Made by a program: the position numbers and the translations under genes
The notes under the pieces: model-generated
The model's input: the letters and a program-made list of their open reading frames with translations, nothing else
What the model was told of the DNA's origin: nothing
Database searches by the model: none
Part shown: piece after piece, positions 61,318 to 63,874 of the stretch
Numbering within the stretch: position 1 is the first letter of the stretch
Layout: the number at the start of each line of letters is the position of its first letter
From: an uncultured Ignavibacteria bacterium
GTDB taxonomy: Bacteria; Bacteroidota; Ignavibacteria; Kapaibacteriales; Kapaibacteriaceae
Direction: 5' to 3'
DNA: 63,874 bases
Assembly (NCBI GenBank): GCA_937870915.1
Contig: CALMZQ010000088.1
Span: 1 to 63,874 of the forward strand

Positions 61318-62178
61318 TTAAAATCTGAGACCATACCACACCACATTCGGCAGAATCCGCACTGCGGGTGCTGGCAAATGGTAGAGGTGAAGTACTCGAA
61401 GCACATCTCTTAGCCAAGGGGCGAGGTTAGGTATACGGTGCAGTTGCCAATCCAGAGAGAGATAGACAACGTGTTGACCGCCACCATTACCATCAAGGTT
61501 CTGAACGCTGTGTCCGATAGCAAGCCCGAGCCACGGCGGAAACCATGATTGCCACTGTGCAGGTGCAACATCGTAGGCGTTAAGTGTGAGCCAGTGTGTT
61601 GTAGATGTGTAGTCATCGATGATTGCGTTGTATTGATTGCTTCGAAACTCGTTCGATGGCCAAAACGAGAGTTGAAGGTCGATGCTACGCAAGGCCGGTA
61701 CATATCTCTGCGCTACAGGAAGTGAAGCGCCGACAGTATTCGCGGCGATATCGCCCCATGAGAAGCCATAACCGGCAGAAAAGCCATCGCGAACCTCAAC
61801 ATAGGTTTGATAGGTCATTGCAACACCAAACCCCGACCAAGCGGCGGTTGTTGAGTCCATGCCACACCAACGGAAGAGATCGCTATAGATCGTTGAGGCT
61901 GCGTATGAAAACGTCATATGCCCAAGCTTATCAGCGTTTAGCGCATAGGTGTAGTCAGTTGCTGTGTTCACGTGAAAGGGAACCTTTTCACCCTTCCACC
62001 AGAAGTCATTGACCAAGGCATGCCCAACTACAAATCCAGTAGCCGTGATACCTGCAACTACGCCAAGTCGAACAGGATCGATGGCAGTAGATAACGGAGC
62101 GGATGTTGTATCGGGCTGAGCACCGGACGATACGGCGTTCAGCATAAGGGCACATAATATGCACACTGACAAATGCAT
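61318..62178 (-). CDS. DUF2279-family protein
   Basis: This 286-residue protein has a signal peptide (1-20, ending SGAQ). WKGEKVPFHVN at about 62-72, ADKLGHMTFSYAAS at 85-98, EVRDGFSAGYGFSWGDIAANTVGA near 128-151 and DYTSTTHWLTLN are the typical DUF2279 segments, with conserved Asp, His and Gly. The protein is probably embedded in the envelope and its function is unknown. Its start overlaps the upstream stop by one base (TAATG). Confidence 0.85.
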   Translation of the reverse strand: MHLSVCILCALMLNAVSSGAQPDTTSAPLSTAIDPVRLGVVAGITATGFVVGHALVNDFWWKGEKVPFHVNTATDYTYALNADKLGHMTFSYAASTIYSDLFRWCGMDSTTAAWSGFGVAMTYQTYVEVRDGFSAGYGFSWGDIAANTVGASLPVAQRYVPALRSIDLQLSFWPSNEFRSNQYNAIIDDYTSTTHWLTLNAYDVAPAQWQSWFPPWLGLAIGHSVQNLDGNGGGQHVVYLSLDWQLHRIPNLAPWLRDVLRVLHLYHLPAPAVRILPNVVWYGLRF

Positions 62179-63512
62179 TAGAACCGAGCAACGATACCAA
62201 TAAGAGCGCCAATGCGTAGGAAGTAGCGACTGATCTTTACACCACTTAAGAGGCCAACGAACTGATCGAGTGACGAGGTGGATGCATTGTCCACAAAGCC
62301 CCCTCCAACAATACCACCTGCTGTGACCACAGTTTTGTCGATCGTGAATTGCCAGCCAAGAGTTGCATGATAGAGATCGTAGTTCACAACGGCATCGTCT
62401 GCAGCATCTGCTGCCTTTAGTGACGATCCATCGCGAATGAGCGAAACGTACATAGACGTAGTCTCAGACATCATCTGCCTCGCGGCCACACCAACATTAG
62501 CAATGCCATATCGCTTTACTGTTGTGCCATAGATGACTGTGGTAGCAGGTATTGTGCCTGTGAATGGTTCTGGTTGCAGCGGAGTATAGGCTTCCAAGCC
62601 ATCAAACCACTCAACAGTGACGAACACCGTTGTTTTGGGTGCATACCATGTGGCACCAATTGCAATGGAAAGGGGCGTTCTGTACTCCGCGTCAAGTCCG
62701 GTCTGTTTGTTGCCATAGAGGGTGATGACAGAGTCGTTCACCACGGTGGTTTGCGAGCTACGAACCTCACCGAAGGTATTGAACAACTTCAAACTTGGAG
62801 TGGTAATGGCCAGACCTAAACTGATCGGGCGCGCTTCGTAGAAATAACCAGCCTTTGCAAGGAATCGAATGTTGTCGAACGTCTGATAGTCCGTACTGCT
62901 CGAAGCGCCGGTGATGCCATTGCCGGATGTGCCGGTAGTGAGAACAGATGAATATGTGGAGGCAACGGCCGAGAAGTATCCCGTGATACCCACGGCATGC
63001 TTTTTACTAAAAGCCCTGGACCAGGTGATGCCGAACCAAGAATCGGACAACTCGCGGATGATCGACCCGGTGACAACAAAGTTGGTATCTGCACCGGCAG
63101 TCGTATACGCCATTCCATTAAGATTCAGCCGCACGTTTGTGCGTTTGAGAAACGAGAGTTGAAGTGCATGCGATCCAAAGAACTTGATCGGCAGGTTCAC
63201 CGATACCAGTGTGGGAAGGGGCGCAGCAGAACCCGAGCGCAATTCAAGATCCAAGTCTTTTGCTTCGATGCCGGTTCTCGACCAGTTAAAAGAAATGGCT
63301 GTTTGAAGTGCAGTTGTATCGGGATAGAAGGCGAGCGACGCAGGGTTATAGAACGTTGATGCAAGGTCAGTGCGTGAACCAACAACTGCTCCTCCTAGGA
63401 GCCACGACTCCGTGCCGTATTGATTGGTCCAATAGTGTGAGTCTTGAGCAATCATCGGCATGGCGAGGATGAGGAGAACAAGGGCACATATGGAGCGACG
63501 GAGCATGATCAT
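62178..63512 (-). CDS. FadL/OmpP1-like outer-membrane transporter
   Basis: This is a 444-residue protein with a signal peptide (about 1-22). The motif AVVGSRTDLASTFYNPASLAF at 42-62 corresponds to the NPA signature of the FadL/TodX family, which brings hydrophobic compounds across the outer membrane. Barrel-like strands follow, and it ends GALIGIVARF with a C-terminal aromatic residue. The ATG overlaps the stop of the dipeptidase gene (ATGA). Confidence 0.78.
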   Translation of the reverse strand: MIMLRRSICALVLLILAMPMIAQDSHYWTNQYGTESWLLGGAVVGSRTDLASTFYNPASLAFYPDTTALQTAISFNWSRTGIEAKDLDLELRSGSAAPLPTLVSVNLPIKFFGSHALQLSFLKRTNVRLNLNGMAYTTAGADTNFVVTGSIIRELSDSWFGITWSRAFSKKHAVGITGYFSAVASTYSSVLTTGTSGNGITGASSSTDYQTFDNIRFLAKAGYFYEARPISLGLAITTPSLKLFNTFGEVRSSQTTVVNDSVITLYGNKQTGLDAEYRTPLSIAIGATWYAPKTTVFVTVEWFDGLEAYTPLQPEPFTGTIPATTVIYGTTVKRYGIANVGVAARQMMSETTSMYVSLIRDGSSLKAADAADDAVVNYDLYHATLGWQFTIDKTVVTAGGIVGGGFVDNASTSSLDQFVGLLSGVKISRYFLRIGALIGIVARF

Positions 63513-63874
63513 TCATTCAAAATCGCGAATCGCTCCCACCCACGCAGATCAAAATGCCACCACTCACTCGGCAGGACGTCAAAACCGGCATCGGACATGA
63601 TCCTCTGAAGGAGTTGTCGGTGTGCCAAAACCTTCTCAGGCAGGTCCATATACGTAGCTGCGGCTCTCTCTGTGAACTCGTCGTAACCGGTACCCATGTC
63701 CAGTTCCTTGCCTGTACTATCGCATAATGTGAGATCAAGTGCACACCCTCGATTATGTCTCGATCCCTTTGCCGGGTCGGCCACATATCGTTCATCAGGC
63801 ACGATACTCCACATCAGCCGTTGAATACTCAGGGGGCGATAGGCGTCATAGACCTTGAGTTGCAACCCTCGTTC
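63509..63874 (-). CDS. D-alanyl-D-alanine dipeptidase (VanX-like), partial
   Basis: The frame runs open to the window edge, so the N-terminus is missing. About 121 residues are seen: VYDAYRP near the edge, the zinc motif SRHNRGCALDLTL, DMGTGYDEF and the second zinc/catalytic motif SEWWHFDLRG. These are the VanX/DdpX signatures of peptidase M15D. It would cleave D-Ala-D-Ala in peptidoglycan recycling. It overlaps the FadL-like gene by ATGA. Confidence 0.9.
   Translation of the reverse strand, partial: ERGLQLKVYDAYRPLSIQRLMWSIVPDERYVADPAKGSRHNRGCALDLTLCDSTGKELDMGTGYDEFTERAAATYMDLPEKVLAHRQLLQRIMSDAGFDVLPSEWWHFDLRGWERFAILNE

Overview
The window is 63.9 kb of dense bacterial chromosome with about 60 protein genes, one tRNA and no intergenic gap longer than about 300 bases. 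No rRNA, prophage, insertion sequence or CRISPR array was seen. It suggests a member of the Bacteroidota/Chlorobiota (FCB) group, perhaps the Ignavibacteria/Kapabacteria side. The reasons are four or so secreted proteins with type IX secretion (T9SS) style C-terminal sorting domains, many outer-membrane barrels and lipoproteins, and several TAnnTTTG promoter boxes lying almost on the start codon. The lineage is inference; the features are seen directly.

Layout. 0-4.7 kb: divergent GT2 glycosyltransferase, then methyltransferase, GT4 glycosyltransferase, a small membrane protein and an outer-membrane protein. 4.7-14.4 kb: housekeeping genes mutY, cdd, an MFS carrier, guaA, a membrane protein, a DJ-1 protein, metG, ftsL-like and ftsI-like (PBP with PASTA). 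14.5-25.4 kb: T9SS cargo, an OmpA-like protein, an ECF sigma/anti-sigma pair facing envelope genes, an FAD oxidoreductase, rlmN and lipoproteins. 25.6-36.8 kb: GNAT and CoA-binding proteins, an ion channel, two AAA/DUF4143 ATPases, RCC1 and other secreted proteins, UPF0548 and LysE. 36.8-41.6 kb: tRNA-Phe, a DsrE protein, and an asparagine locus (DcaP-like porin broken by one amber codon, periplasmic asparaginase, AspT-like carrier). 41.7-49.4 kb: an MBL hydrolase, a PQQ-propeller protein, pyruvate kinase and a Fic protein. 49.5-53.1 kb: a copper-enzyme group (thioredoxin-like protein, multicopper oxidase, tyrosinase). 53.2-54.8 kb: a third DUF4143 ATPase coupled to a GyrI-like protein. 56.2-58.3 kb: a metalloid locus made of a 26-residue cysteine-rich peptide, a SigZ-like sigma factor, a TehB-like methyltransferase and ArsM. 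58.6-61.3 kb: an HsdR_N nuclease coupled to a CASTOR/POLLUX-like channel. 61.3-63.9 kb: DUF2279, a FadL-like porin and a partial D-Ala-D-Ala dipeptidase.

Three patterns cut across the annotation. First, the heptamer ARGGGGC occurs about 100 times by hand count, against roughly 16 expected, on both strands. Second, short tandem arrays with 7- or 8-base units begin exactly at stop codons, and the stop is often part of the first unit. Third, each of the three AAA/DUF4143 genes has its own different operator-like dyad just before its start, and one dyad has a diverged orphan copy with compensatory base changes. These patterns, with the metalloid locus and the nuclease-channel pair, are the best candidates for something undescribed.
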